From Beta vulgaris subsp. vulgaris (Eukaryota > Streptophyta > Magnoliopsida > Caryophyllales > Amaranthaceae), in the NCBI RefSeq assembly GCF_026745355.1, contig NC_079206.1:12182779-12246778 (forward strand): DNA of 64,000 nt, written 5' to 3'. Positions within the stretch are counted from its first letter, which is position 1. Each line of letters opens with the position of its first letter. Below, piece by piece: positions 24,514 through 35,932 of this stretch. A program made the position numbers and the translations under genes. Below the pieces are notes generated by a model, which saw only the letters and a program-made list of their open reading frames with translations, had not been told where the DNA came from and made no database searches.

Positions 24514-25312
24514 GGTGAAAAAGAATATTTGTTTGGCAAAAAGGGAAGGAGAAGTGATGATCTGCTGCAAAGACACAACCACAAAGCGGACTCTCTACAC
24601 AAAGAAACACGCAAAAGAAAAAACAAAAAACACACAAAAAGAAAAATCAAACCACACAAAAGGGAAAACACAAAAAAAAGAAAAATAAAAACTAAGCCTA
24701 AGATCTACCAGCTAGCCATCCACAATTAGTAGCAACAAAGTTGCTAGCAATCAAGAGTTTCACCACTCAAAGAGACTTTCAAGCCAATTTCGCCAAACCA
24801 ACCACAATTATGCACATAAAGCAACAACACCTCACAATTTCAGCAATGTAGTTCTCACAAAGTAAGAATATTATGAATTTATCACAAACCACAAAAATTG
24901 CATATGTTCACCACATCACCAAACACAAAAATGACAAAAGTTCATGAACAATCAAAAGAAATTAGGAAAAACAAGCATGCAATCTAAAAGAAAACATACT
25001 AGAAGTCCAATTTAGTAGATTATTATGAAAAAGCAAAGATTAGAAGGGAGTTACCAACATGGAGATGAAAATCCCCAATTTTGAAACCCTAGAAATCGAA
25101 TCCTTGCAAAACCCCCAATTTTTGTGCTTTGAATGTTGTAGAGAAGATGGTGATGAAGATTTTGGTGAGATTTGCCCTTGAAAGTCGCCGGAAAAGGGTG
25201 TAAAGTCGCCGGATCTAGAGAGGAGGAAGAGAGAGAAAGAGTGAGTGTGAGAGAGAGTTTGAAAATGTGAGGAAAAGAGGAGAGAGAGGCCCGAAAATAT
25301 TGCCCAGCCGGT
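24514..25312 (-). other. Athila leader between pol and the ATHILA ORF
   Basis: This is purine-biased on the plus strand and holds no supported gene. Several short frames on both strands overlap it. Confidence 0.45.
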
Positions 25313-25720
25313 TTGGTGCGGGCGCACCTCTCCCTGGTGCGGGCGCACCAACCGAAATTTTTTTCAAAAATACGATTGGTGCGGGCGCACCAACCGGAGG
25401 TGCGGGCGCACCTCTCCCTTCTTTTTTTCCAAAAAATATTCGTAGGCTTTGGTGCGGGCGCACCACGTCGAGGTGCGGGCGCACCAAAGTCTACTGTTTT
25501 TGTCAAACTCAGTCGACAGAAGTGGTGCGGGCGCACCTTGTGTTGGTGCGGGCGCACCTGTTTTTTTTTCGAAATCTTTTTTAAGAAGGTGCGGGCGCAC
25601 CAAAGTCTTCTGTTTTTTCTGAAAATCGTGTGCAAAATTTGGTGCGGGCGCACCAAAGTTTTTTTTCCGAAAATTTTTCTCATGTGCGGGCGCACATTGA
25701 ACAGGTGCGGGAGCACCTAA
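25313..25720 (-). repeat. Internal array of 12 GGTGCGGGCGCACC copies
   Basis: Ten full 14-mers and two altered ones (TGTGCGGGCGCACA, GGTGCGGGAGCACC) lie in about 400 bp, separated by T-rich spacers. Each copy has the same centre orientation as those in the LTRs. The motif generates open frames in all phases with 'VRPHQ' or 'GAPAP' peptides (up to 221 codons), which I treat as artefacts. Confidence 0.92.
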
Positions 25721-26016
25721 CCCGTCTGATTTGTACATATTTCGTCTCCAAAACACTCAATTCACTCAACTTCTCATAAAAATTCAGATGTTCCAATGTA
25801 CCTCTCATGGCTGACTGATAAATCAAAACGTAACTAACAAAGGAAAAATAAAAGAAATGAAAGAGAGGAAAGAAGAGAAACGGGTTGCCTCCCGTGTAGC
25901 GCTTGTTTTAAGTCATTAGCTTGACTAAAAAGGATACATCCATCATGAGAGTCGCTCAGGTGAGCGAAGAATCAAGCAACCAATGGAGCCAACAGCATGC
26001 GAATCATGGTAGAGCT

Positions 26017-27268
26017 TTAACGTTGACCGTTCACCCAGAATGGACCGTTCTCACCCATAACCTCATAAGCCCCATAAGGAGTAGTCTTCAACACGGAGAA
26101 GGGACCCGACCACTTTGACTTTAACTTTCCGGGGAAAAGCTTTAGTCTTGAGTTGAACAACAAGACTTTGTCCCCAACCGGAAATCTCGTTGTTGAATCC
26201 GGTTGTCGTGCCATTTCTTCGTTTGCTCTTTGTATAGTCTAGAACTCTCATAAGCGTCAAAACGAAATTCCTCCAGTTCTACTAGCCTTTCTTTTCGAGC
26301 TTCTCCCGCCAAGTGTAGATCCATGTTGAGCTCCTTAACTGCCCACCAAGCCTTGTGCTCAAGCTCAACCGGCAAATGACATGCCTTGCCATACACAAGG
26401 CGATAGGGAGTGGTGCCTATGGGCGTCTTAAAAGCCGTGCGAAGAGCCCAAAGAGCGTCATCAAGTTTCAAAGACCAATCCTTTCGTGTCCTATTGACCA
26501 CACGCTCAAGAACATTTTTAACCTCTCGATTCGAAACCTCAACTTGGCCTTGTGTTTGGGGGTGGTAAGGAAGCTACTTTGTGATTCACCCCGTATTTCT
26601 TCAATAGGCTTCTAATTGCTTTTTGGCGAAGTGTGAACACCATCACTGATCAATACACGGGGCACCCCAAATCGAGGGAAGATGATCTTCTTCAGAAGCT
26701 TGGTGACTACCTTATGGTCATTGGTGGGAGAGGCAATGGCTTCCACCCATTTGGTATATAGTCGACCGCAACAAGAATATATACATTCCCACAGGAAGGA
26801 ACGAATGGGCCCATAAATCGACCCCCAGACATCAAACGGCTCAACCTCAAGAATGTTCTGTTGAGGCATCTCGTGTCGCTTTGTGATGCCACCACTCCGT
26901 TGACATCTATCACAAGCCACCACAAATGTTCGGGCATCCTTATGCAATGTTGGCCAGAACATACCACATTGGAGCACCTTAGCAACAGTTTTGCTTGCTC
27001 CACCATGTCCTCCACATGCCAAAGTATGGCAATGATGCAAAACCGAGGCCATCTCATGATTAGGAACACACCTCCTAAACATGCCATCAGCACACTTCTT
27101 AAAAAGGAGCGGGTCATCCCAGTAGAACCTCGAAACTTCTTTAAAGAACCGCTTCCTTTGTTGGGAAGTAAAACCATGAGGTTCAATCCCACAAGCCAGA
27201 TAATTTGCATAATCAGCGAACCATGGAACCTCATTGTTCAGAATGGCGAACAAGGCTTCTTCTCTCAA
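26017..27268 (-). pseudogene. Athila integrase, broken
   Basis: The N-terminal zinc-binding block is clear: 'HHCHTLACGGHGGASKT' and 'CDRCQRSGGITKRHEM' (HHCC). The catalytic core follows as 'FDVWGSIYGPI', then 'SDGVHTSPKSN', where the frame is lost at 26612. The C-terminal part returns in another frame (26142-26501) as '[20 protein letters not shown]' and '[18 protein letters not shown]', and ends near 26017 with 'VFKTTPYGAYEVMGENGPF'-like sequence. Integrase would join the cDNA to host DNA; with these breaks it cannot be made whole. Confidence 0.88.
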
Positions 27269-28993
27269 ATCTCCTCGATAGGAATCTCCTCCAGATTGTC
27301 AGGAGGGAGGCGTGAAAGATGGTCAGCTACCACATTCTCCGTCCCCTTCTTCTCTTTCATCTCAAAATCAAACTCCTGAAGAAGCAACACCCACCTAATG
27401 AGCCTAGGCTTAGCATCCTTCTTACTCATCAAATACCGGACCGCAGAATGATCCGTATACACCACGCCTTATTACATGTCAAGTAGGAACGGAACTTGTC
27501 AAAAGCAAATACCACGGCCAACATTTCCTTTTCCGTAGTTGCATAGTTCCGTTGAGCATCATCCAGAGTCCTACTTGCATAGGCTATCACATGTAGCCTC
27601 CCTTCCTTGCGTTGCCCAAGAACAACTCCCACTGAAAAGTCACTAGCATCGCACATTAGTTCAAAAGGCAAGCTCCAATCCGGAGCTTGCACAATGGGGG
27701 CAGAAGTAAGGGCTTTCTTAAGAGTTTCAAAAGCCTTAGTACAAGACTCATCAAACGCAAAATCAACATCTTTCTGAAGTAGATTCGTCAATGGTTTGGC
27801 TATTTGAGAGAAATCCTTGATGAAACGTCGGTAAAAACCAGCATGTCCAAGGAAAGCACGAACTCCCGTCACCGAGTTCGGTGGCGGAAGCTTCTCAATA
27901 ACCGAAACCTTTGCCGGATCTACTTTATACCCTTTTTCGACACTTTATGCCCAAGTACAATGCCTTCCTCGACCATAAAGTGACACTTTCCCAATTCAGT
28001 ACAAGGTTCGTCTCTTGACACCTTTTTAACACAAATTCAAGATTAACCAGACATGTGTCAAAAGACGAACCACACACACTAAAGTCGTCCATGAAGACTT
28101 CAATGGAATCTTCTAGCATGTCAGAGAAGATTGCTGTCATACACCTTGAAAAGTGGATGGGGCATTACACAAACCAAAGGGCATCCTTCGATATGCAAAT
28201 GTCCCATACGGACAAGTAAAGGTGGTTTTCTCTTGGTCATCCGGATGAATGGGGATTTGAAAGAATCCGGAATAACCATCAAGAAAACAGAAGTGTGAAT
28301 GACGAGCAAGCCTCTCCAACATTTGGTCAATGAAGGGAAGGGGGAAATGATCTTTCCGGGTGGATTTGTTCAGTTTCCTGTAATCAATACAGACTCTCCA
28401 CCCAGTGACAGTCCTAGTTGAGATTGTTTCTCCTTTCTCATTCTCAACTATAGTCATGCCTCCTTTTTTTGGAACCACGTGAATCGGGCTCACCCACTTG
28501 CTATCTGAGATAGCATAAATGATTCCCGCGTCACGTAGTTTCAAGATCTCCTTTTTACAACCTCTTTGAGGTTGGGATTGAGCCTTCTCTGATGCTCGAT
28601 GGAGGAGGCATTACTATCGATGAGATGGATACGATGCATAGCAAGAGAAGGGCTTATCCCCTTAAGGTCATCAATCGAATACCCAATGACATCTTTATAT
28701 TTTTGCAAAATTCCAATCAGTTTTGATATAGAAATGTCATCAAGACTCGAATTGACAATAACAGGATAAGTACATGCATCATCAAGAAAAACATATCTAA
28801 GAGAGGAGGGAAGGGGTTTGAACTCTACCTTGGGAGGAGGCTTAGAACACTCCTCTTTTTCAGTGGATGATGCAGCTAGAACCTCAAACGCCTCATCTTG
28901 CGTGTCCTCTTCCATGTCCAAGTTAAGGGTGTCGGTAAGTGCAGCATACAAATCGCTCCCAGAATCATCCACACTCATGGTGTCCTCCCTCAT
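27265..28993 (-). pseudogene. Athila reverse transcriptase and RNase H, broken
   Basis: RT motifs occur in order: 'SKWVSPIHVVPKKGG', 'GWRVCIDYRKLNKSTRKDHF', 'FCFLDGYSGFFQIPI', 'YGTFAYRRMPFGLCNAPSTF' and the catalytic 'VFMDDFSV'. A one-base shift separates the last two at about 28138, and another at 27925 precedes 'VRAFLGHAGFYRRFIKDFS'. RNase H follows with 'LMCDASDFSVGVVLGQ', 'YATTEKEMLAVVFA' and '[11 protein letters not shown]', with a shift near 27465. The enzyme would copy element RNA into cDNA in virus-like particles. The FMDD form of the YxDD box is common in the Athila group. Confidence 0.92.
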
Positions 28994-29026
28994 CTTCCAC
29001 TAGGCTTACCCGGCAAATTTTCTCCA

Positions 29027-30043
29027 TCATAGGCTCTTCAGTGTCTTAGAGAACTCGAACACCACCCGCTCATTAGCTACCTCAACCGTGATTGTGTCGT
29101 TTTTGCAGTTTATCACGGCACCCAAAGTCTTCAGAGCTTCTCTTCCCAGAATAAGAGGAGTCTCAGGATCTTCCTCCATATCCATCACCACAAAGTCGCA
29201 TGGTACAAACACATGCCCAACTTGAATCGGTATATCCTCCAACTCACCACAAGGGACTCTCACAGTGCGGTCTGCCAATTGAATCGTTTTGCGCGTAGGA
29301 TGAAGAGGAAATTTCAGGTGCTTTGCAATAGAAAGGGCATCAAATTGACACTGCTCCCAGATCGGCCAGTGCACCCTTAGGTTTAAGTCACCTATCTTCA
29401 CTGGCAAGGTGAAACTCCCGGGATCTCTTTGCTTCTTGGGCATAGTTCGTTGCACAAGAGCACTCACTTGGTAAGGTAGGGAGATAAGCTCATCTTCAAG
29501 TTTTCGCTTATTGGAGAGGATCTCTTTCAAGAATTTAGCATAAGCTGGCATTTGAGACATAGCCTCAAGGAATGGAATGTTGATTTGCAGGCTCTTCATC
29601 ACATTCAGAAATTTAGTGAACTTGTCACTCAACTTTCTCTCTACCAACCTGTGAGGATAGGGAACCGGAGGCACATAGGATTTGGTTGGTGGAGGTGATG
29701 GCAATGTGTTTTTGTCACCAACTTGAACATGTGACTCATCCTTCTCCTCAACGTCCTCTTTCTCAGTTTCCTCAGCTCCATCCTCCTTCTCAACAACCTC
29801 AGCTTCTCCATCCTGCTCTAACTCCCCATTCGGCATCTTAGGACCCGCATAACTTGTTCCCGACCTCAAATGAATGGCTTTGGCTTGATGGAGGTTGGGG
29901 TTAGGAATGGGTTGGCCTGGAAGTTGATTTGTGGGGGTGGAGGGATTCTTCTCAGCTACTTGGGCAATTTGGGTTTCAAGCATTTTGTTGTGGGCTTGTA
30001 GCTCTTGAAACCTTTGCTCATGGTTTTGGAGAATTTGGTTCAT
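29027..30043 (-). pseudogene. Athila gag-pro junction and aspartic protease, active site frameshifted
   Basis: This 338-codon frame begins with a coiled-coil-like 'NQILQNHEQRFQELQAHNKM', then an acidic linker, then 'SDKFTKFLNVMKSLQINIPF' as in plant gag-pol junctions. The retropepsin C-terminal half is visible: 'TIQLADRTVRVPCGELEDIP' and 'DPETPLILGREAL'. The expected active site block ('LxDLGAS') lies in another phase at about 29350-29375, bounded by two compensating shifts, so the long frame lacks the catalytic Asp. The protease would cut the gag-pol polyprotein. Confidence 0.8.
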
Positions 30044-31411
30044 GGATTGGAGTTGTTGGAGAATTTGGAGAGAGGTGGATCGGAAGATGGTGTAGGTTCG
30101 GGATTTTGTTTGGGGAAAGGAAGGTTGGAGGGAGGTTTTGGGTTGTTGGTCCTTTGATGTGGAGCTTGGTATGTGTTGGACCCTTGTGAGGAGGAACCAC
30201 CTTGGTTATAGTTTTGGTTTTGGTTATACCCTTGCGCAAACCCTTGGTTGTGAGCTTGGTTGTACCCTTGTTGAGGTTGATTCCATCCTTGTTGAGGTTG
30301 GTTGAATCCTTGGGTGTAGTTTTGTTGAGGTTGTCTCCAACCTCCTTGTTGATTGTTCCTATACCCTTGATTCCCTGATATCCATCTCCTCTTGAATTGA
30401 TTGCCGCCACATGCTCCGAATGGGTACCTCCACAATAAGAAGTATCATGGTTAGTACCACCACAAATATCACAAGAAAAAGAGTTTACCTGTGAAGGAGT
30501 AGACGATGCAAGATTGATCTTGGAGAGCTTCTTATCGAGTTGGTCCATCTTAGCTTGAATTTGATCCATGGGTCAATTTCAAACTTTCCGCTCTTCTTAG
30601 GTTGAGCACCTCTTCGTCTTCCACCCCATGAGTAGTTCTTGATCACCTCCTCAATTGTGGACTCAAGTTGTTCTTGCGGGATCTTAGATAGTTGACCTCC
30701 CGCTCCAGCATCAAGATTGGCCCGTGAAATCGGATCAAGACCATCATAGAAGAATCGCATGATAGATTCTTGTTGAACTCATGGTGTGGGCATGAACGGA
30801 TCATCTCCTTGAACCGCTCCCAAGCTTCGGCAAGTGTCTCATCGTTCTCTTGCTCAAATGAGGAGATCTTCCTCCTTATGTCCGCAGTCTTCCACTCCGG
30901 GAAGTATTTCTTCAAGAATGCCATCGTGACTTCTTCCCATGTAGTGAGGGAATTAGCAGGCAAGCTCTTGAGCCATGACTTTGCTTTTCCGGTAAGAGAG
31001 GACCGGAACAGGTGCATCTTGATGTAGTCAGGAGAGACATCATTAGTGGTATCATGGCACAGATCTGAGAAACCTGTCGAGATGGTCTAGAGGATCTTCA
31101 TCTGACCCCCCACAAAACTGCTCTGCTTTCACCATCCGAGTATACTGAGGGTGAATGCTGAAATTTGTAGTGGTGGTAGGGAGTCGAATTCCACCTTGAA
31201 GAACATAGGAACCCGGATTTCCGAAATCCCTAAACAGTTGTGGATTTTCTTCACCCATTTCTGATTCAACTTCACTTGATGTACTTGAGATTGGTGAAGA
31301 AGGCTCGGAACCCAAAGTCAGATTTCCCAAATTCTTCCGAAGCTTTCGCAACGTACGGTCGATTTCAAGATCTAGAGGCAATGTGGGTGAACCGTGAGTT
31401 CTTCTTCTCAT
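30018..31411 (-). pseudogene. Athila gag, frameshifted
   Basis: The likely start is the ATG at 31411 ('MRRRTHGSPT'). The retrotransposon gag core reads 'LFRSSLTGKAKSWLKSLPAN' and 'TWEEVTMAFLKKYFPEWKTA' (near 31017-30890), then 'RFFYDGLDPISRANLDAGAG' in another frame (30760). A CCHC knuckle 'CDICGGTNHDTSYC' is complete at about 30475. A Gln/Asn-rich repeat ('NQPQQGWNQPQQGYNQ') follows at 30200-30330. Shifts near 31050, 30760 and 30570 break the protein. Confidence 0.85.
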
Positions 31412-31524
31412 GTAACACAACAAAGCTAAGCAGAGGATTAGCAAATAACAACCACAGTTAAAAAGAAAATAAAAGAGAATCAACTAAGCAAACTAAACTA
31501 AAATATCTTCAATCAATAGCACAG
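31412..31524 (-). other. Athila 5' leader
   Basis: This short untranslated stretch lies between the primer-binding site and the gag ATG, too short for any gene. Confidence 0.6.
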
Positions 31525-31544
31525 CTTCCCCGGCAACGGCGCCA
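31525..31544 (-). promoter_or_regulatory. tRNA-Asp primer-binding site of Athila element
   Basis: On the minus strand TGGCGCCGTTGCCGGGGAAG lies three bases inside the 5' LTR. It is the site for minus-strand cDNA priming typical of Athila/Tat elements. Confidence 0.9.
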
Positions 31545-31547
31545 TTT

Positions 31548-33198
31548 TGATAAGAGGTTTTTAGTGTGTCGTTAAGGCACTAAGAACCGCTTTCCAAACA
31601 ATATTTATATCCTAACAAGCAATCTAAGAGAATAGTAAGGGCAAGTCAAGGGTCGATCCACAGGGAAAATGGGATTGATTAAGTCTATCTAGTCTAGACT
31701 ACCTAATTGAAAGGTATTTGGGGTTTGAAAGATGTTTGGTAACAATTAAGACTATCTAACACTAGAACAAGCAAATATCACGAGTTTAAATAACAAATAA
31801 AAGACACTAGAGTTAAGGTTACTAGTATGAATAAGAACGGATGATGATTGTTAATGCGATTGCGAAGCAACAAAGACGATTATGCAAGGTTTAGTTTCCC
31901 TCTAAATTACTTGAGTCCTCTCTCGAATGGTCCTCAAGAGTAATCACTTCAATCAATCAACTAAATCCTCTCTCGAATGGTCTTTAGTTAATTGATTAAG
32001 AGATTCAATAAGTTTGGAAAACCCCTAATGAAGGATCCCCTTAATTTCCATCCAATATCTTGGTATAGAAATTAAGTTGATTCTTGGGGATGATAAAAAG
32101 TTCAAAATCCGATTTAAGAACGTTTGAAATCAAAATACCAAAGTATAAATGTGATCAATATCTATCCTAAGGTCTCAAAACACCAAGATCAATGCATAAA
32201 CTTCTCCATACATCACAATCACATCAACATCATAATTAAAACCCTAATTCATACTTTCACCCTAACCCTAGATATGAAACTACTCACTAATCATGGAGTT
32301 TAAGCAATTAAACATAAATCTATGACTAATCTAAGGTTAAACAGATTAAGAAATGTTAAACTAAGAAAATCGCATTCATAAACTAAGAGAATGAAGATCT
32401 TAAATAATATGAGAACATAAACAAACACCAAGAGAATGAAATAAAAACTAAAACTTTGAATTGAATTGAATAAAAAGTACCTTGAATGTAAATCGAATCA
32501 CAAACTATGATCTCTAATCTCAATTACCAATGAAAACTCCAGTGTTTTCTCTCTAATACAAAACCCTAAAAAGTTGTGTGAAAGATAGAATAAAGCGTAA
32601 GTCTTTTACTCCTCTCGAAAAGAGGGTTTAATGATCGAATGTTTTCTTTCCGGATCGTGAGGTGCGGGCGCACCAAAAGGAGGTGCGGGCGCACCTTGCT
32701 CAGGTGCGGGCGCACCTGAGTCTTCTGCCTCAGGGTGGAATTCTCTTCGTCAAATGGTGCGGGCGCACCAGATGAAGGTGCGGGCGCACCCAATGTAAGG
32801 TGCGGGCGCACCAATGTAGTCTGTTTTGTGCTCCAGAATTGGTCGATGGTGCGGGCGCACCAGTGGCTTGTGCGGGCGCACCATCGTGTGCGGGCATACC
32901 AAGCGCACCTCAGGCTACCTTTCAGCCTCTAGCTCGATCCCTTATGCCATGTCTGCATTTCTCGACCCCGAAAAGGGCAATACCTGCAATAGAAACACGA
33001 ACAAACATGGTGAAAGCATATGTGCTAGAAATTCGATCGAAATAGATCGAAAATCTAGCAAAATGTCACTATGACCAAGTATGATCACGTGAATGAAATA
33101 GAAGGGAAAAGTGAGGAGAAAGAAGGAAGAAAAGGAGGAAAAGGGAGCTAAAACAAGCCAAAAGAAGGTAATAAAGTGCGTTAGAAACGCACTTATCA
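31548..33198 (-). repeat. 5' LTR of the Athila element
   Basis: Termini are TGATAAGAGG (left, adjacent to the PBS) and GCACTTATCA (right), the canonical ends in this family. It holds nine GGTGCGGGCGCACC copies at 32660-32900, mostly complete. It differs from the 3' LTR by scattered substitutions and many 1-3 base indels. As the 5' LTR it would carry the element's promoter. Confidence 0.95.
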
Positions 33199-33303
33199 GA
33201 AGAATATCCATTTTTATCTTTAAACAACTTATCTTGTCTGGCATTTTCTTAATTCTCCCTTAAGTTGTCTGAAAAACACTTAATTATTATATCTAAATTT
33301 GTT
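33199..33303 (+). repeat. 105-bp direct repeat, right copy
   Basis: Identical to 19681-19785. After it the sequence continues with TAATCTTATC, which I take to be the original locus. Confidence 0.95.
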
Positions 33304-34503
33304 TAATCTTATCTAAATTTTCCAAACTTATATTATCATAGTTATGTCAAAATTAGTTAAAGCAGACAGATGCTTATATATTGGTTTTCATTTTTTTTTA
33401 CCTAATTCAATTTCTTGAACATATATATAGATGAACTCTTATTTTACCTCTCTCACTTTAACTTTGTTTATTAAAAAAAAATACTTTTAGTATGTATTGC
33501 TCATGGATATGATTTTTTTATGATTATCATATTAGCTTATCTAAACCACTTTGGGACTAAAAATTGAATATTTGAGTTTTTATTGTTTTTGTTATATGTA
33601 ATCTCTAGTCATAATCATGGTGTGTTATATTTTTTTCAACAAAATCATCTTTTTATTTCTTGTTTGGTAATAAAATAAACTTGCATTACTATTATTATTA
33701 CATTTGCATATATTCTTGAAGGGGCTAGCATCTCATGATAATGGTGTGGTATTCATTACCAAAAGTGAATAATATTAAAAAAAACTTATTAGACCAATGT
33801 ACCCATTGGCTTGAAATTAGGTAATTTTTAAATTAATTATATTATATAAGTTTGATAGGTGTGATGAAAAACTTAAAGTTGTTATACCAATGCACCCATT
33901 GGCTTGTACTTAGCTAATATTTGTTTTATATTTGAAATTTTATATTTTGACTTTTTGAGTATCTTGTATTAGTGAAAAACTTAAAGTTGTTATATCAATT
34001 CATCTTTTTCATTGTATATTTTCTCTCTCATCTAAATTGGTATTTAGCTTGAAAATAATTGCATAACTGGTTTTTGTGAAAATAATAAGAATGACCACTA
34101 AGATAATATATGATTTTCGTTTAAAAAAAAAGATAATATTTGATTTGTTTCCTTAATTGATAATTGGTTGATTGATTCCTTCATTGTTACACAATCGGAG
34201 GAATTAATTGATTATTGTTAAAATTATTTTTAGCAATGCCACGTGGCATAAGCAAGCATCAGGTCGAAAAGTTGAGGGTGAAGGAGAACATAGGAAGGTT
34301 GAGGTCTTGCCACGTAGGACAATTTTTTCTTGCTTTAATATTATATATGATTTTTTGAGAAGATCCTCTCTAAGTATGAATAGTGTCAAGATTCTAAGTG
34401 AGAACGGTAAAAAACAGAGGGAGTATATCATATGACTTTTAAAACCAAAAAAAAAAACATAGTGATACCGAACGAGCCTTAGGGGAAAGATAAATTTCAC
34501 TTA
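33304..34503. other. AT-rich intergenic DNA with a local direct repeat
   Basis: The words 'ACCAATGTACCCATTGGCTTG' and 'GAAAAACTTAAAGTTGTTAT' each recur (33796/33886, 33866/33975). CAGAGGGAG at about 34416-34424 followed by TATA looks like one end of a mariner-type MITE. No gene is seen. Confidence 0.4.
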
Positions 34504-34882
34504 TCTATACAAATATATTAAAAGGCGTGCATGACAATGTATACACACCACGTGGCACCTCCACGCAATGTATACACGCCACGTGGCACCTCAGTTACTT
34601 CACTAGAATTGTCCAATGTGTGTACAAGTGACAAGTCATGTCAATTTAACAAAAATAAATTTAGCTTGCAACAAGATTTTGAACCCATGACCTCTTGCAA
34701 TTATATATGACACAATTACCATCTCAACCAACTTTTAGTCATGTTTTAAGTGTCCACATTATTATATTTGTACCTTTTAAATATTGAGTCTCCTTAATAT
34801 ATTTTGATGGGAATGGAAAAAAATGCATATCAAATTTGTAAAACAGTACCAACCCGAAGCAATTCCCGGGCTCAAATACTAG
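34504..34882 (+). mobile_element. Non-autonomous Helitron
   Basis: It starts TCTATACAAATATATTAAAA after an A, and ends CCCGAAGCAATTCCCGGG, a spacer and CTAG before T, as Helitrons do. The start is shared with the elements at 59505-60459. It has no coding sequence. A near-repeat 'CGCCACGTGGCACCTC' occurs twice inside. Confidence 0.85.
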
Positions 34883-35932
34883 TTGAAATCTATATGAAAT
34901 CCATAATAGGTATTTAAAAAATAAATAAAACTCGACCTATAAAATTCTTCTTTATTATAACTATATCGACGACTCTTCTTAAGCATAACTATAACGACGA
35001 TGAACCAAATATGACATTGAAGCATAGTTCTTGTTTGCTTGTTGCATCATGTTTTCTGCATCCATTATGCAATATTTAATTTTGAGACGAGAGTCCAATA
35101 TTAATAAACTATAAGAGTGCGAAATAAATAAGGGCTTATTATTTTCACCTTATTTGATTCTTAATTTTTCTTAACTATCATTAACTTTTTTTCTTACCTA
35201 TTATTATTTTCTTTGAACTTTTAACTTTATTTTTTTAAATTTCTCTTAATTTTTTTAAAATTAAGCAAAAATAAGGCTACTAGAAAAGAAGCATCCCTTT
35301 GAACTCCAAACTCTTAGTAAAAGAAAAAAAGTAAAAAAACCTAATAATTAAGTTTGAAAATTCTCAAAAAGAGAAGGAATTTTCTCATTTACAGCACCGT
35401 GTACCATCTATATATTGACTTTTGCCGATAGTATGCAGTATCTTTTTTACCTTCCCACTGATACCATTATGTTTATAGCTTTTCAATCAAAGTGATTGTT
35501 TGGTTAATAGAAAATTAACAAGATATTAGGCTAAGCATATAAGATCAGTAATGACTAGAAATATAATTATACCCCCTTCTTGATCTTCCTTCCTTTGATT
35601 CAACATTTACGTTGTACAATGTAAGTGGATCTTATTTTGAAACATATTTCAAACACTATCTAGTGATACAAAATTATATTATTCAGATTTACATACCAAA
35701 TTAAAGTTGTGCACAATTTACATAATATAATAATTTAAGTTGTTCATTCAAAACCAAACTCTAATTTTCGCTTATCTAAAACTCCTTATATGTATTTAAA
35801 TATATTTAGCAGTCTATTTTTGTAAAAAATAAAAATAAAATTTGATGACATGACAATCCAACGTGGTGCGCTCTATGGCCTCGAAATCTTGAGGAGCTCC
35901 TATACTCTCGAAAACTTCATCCTTCATATATA
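34883..35932. other. AT-rich intergenic DNA
   Basis: I see no gene or repeat with definable ends. Confidence 0.4.

Larger units (their letters stand above)
19782..33198 (-). mobile_element. Athila-type Ty3/gypsy retrotransposon, 13.4 kb, minus strand
   Basis: Two similar LTRs enclose a minus-strand order of gag, protease, RT, RNase H, integrase and an ATHILA-family ORF. The PBS next to the 5' LTR matches tRNA-Asp (TGGCGCCGTTGCCGGGGAAG at 31525-31544, read on minus), and a polypurine tract (AAGCTTGGGGGAGTT, near 21414-21430) precedes the 3' LTR. These identify the Athila/Tat group. Every coding region is broken by frameshifts and the LTRs differ by many small indels, so the copy is old or carries sequence errors. 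The flanks show a 105-bp duplication instead of 5 bp. Confidence 0.95.

Noticed and set aside
25313..25720. CRISPR-like array of short palindromic repeats with spacers
   Set aside because: The repeats are only 14 bp, spacers vary widely and are T-rich, the same unit fills LTRs, and this is a plant retrotransposon.
25051..25756. Long open frames on both strands (up to 221 codons) with VRPHQ and GAPAP peptides
   Set aside because: They arise because the repeated GGTGCGGGCGCACC unit is free of stops in every phase; no known domain is present and they overlap each other.
16695..34480. Possible single hAT element of 17.8 kb enclosing the Athila element
   Set aside because: The inverted ends match only loosely and I found no shared target duplication.
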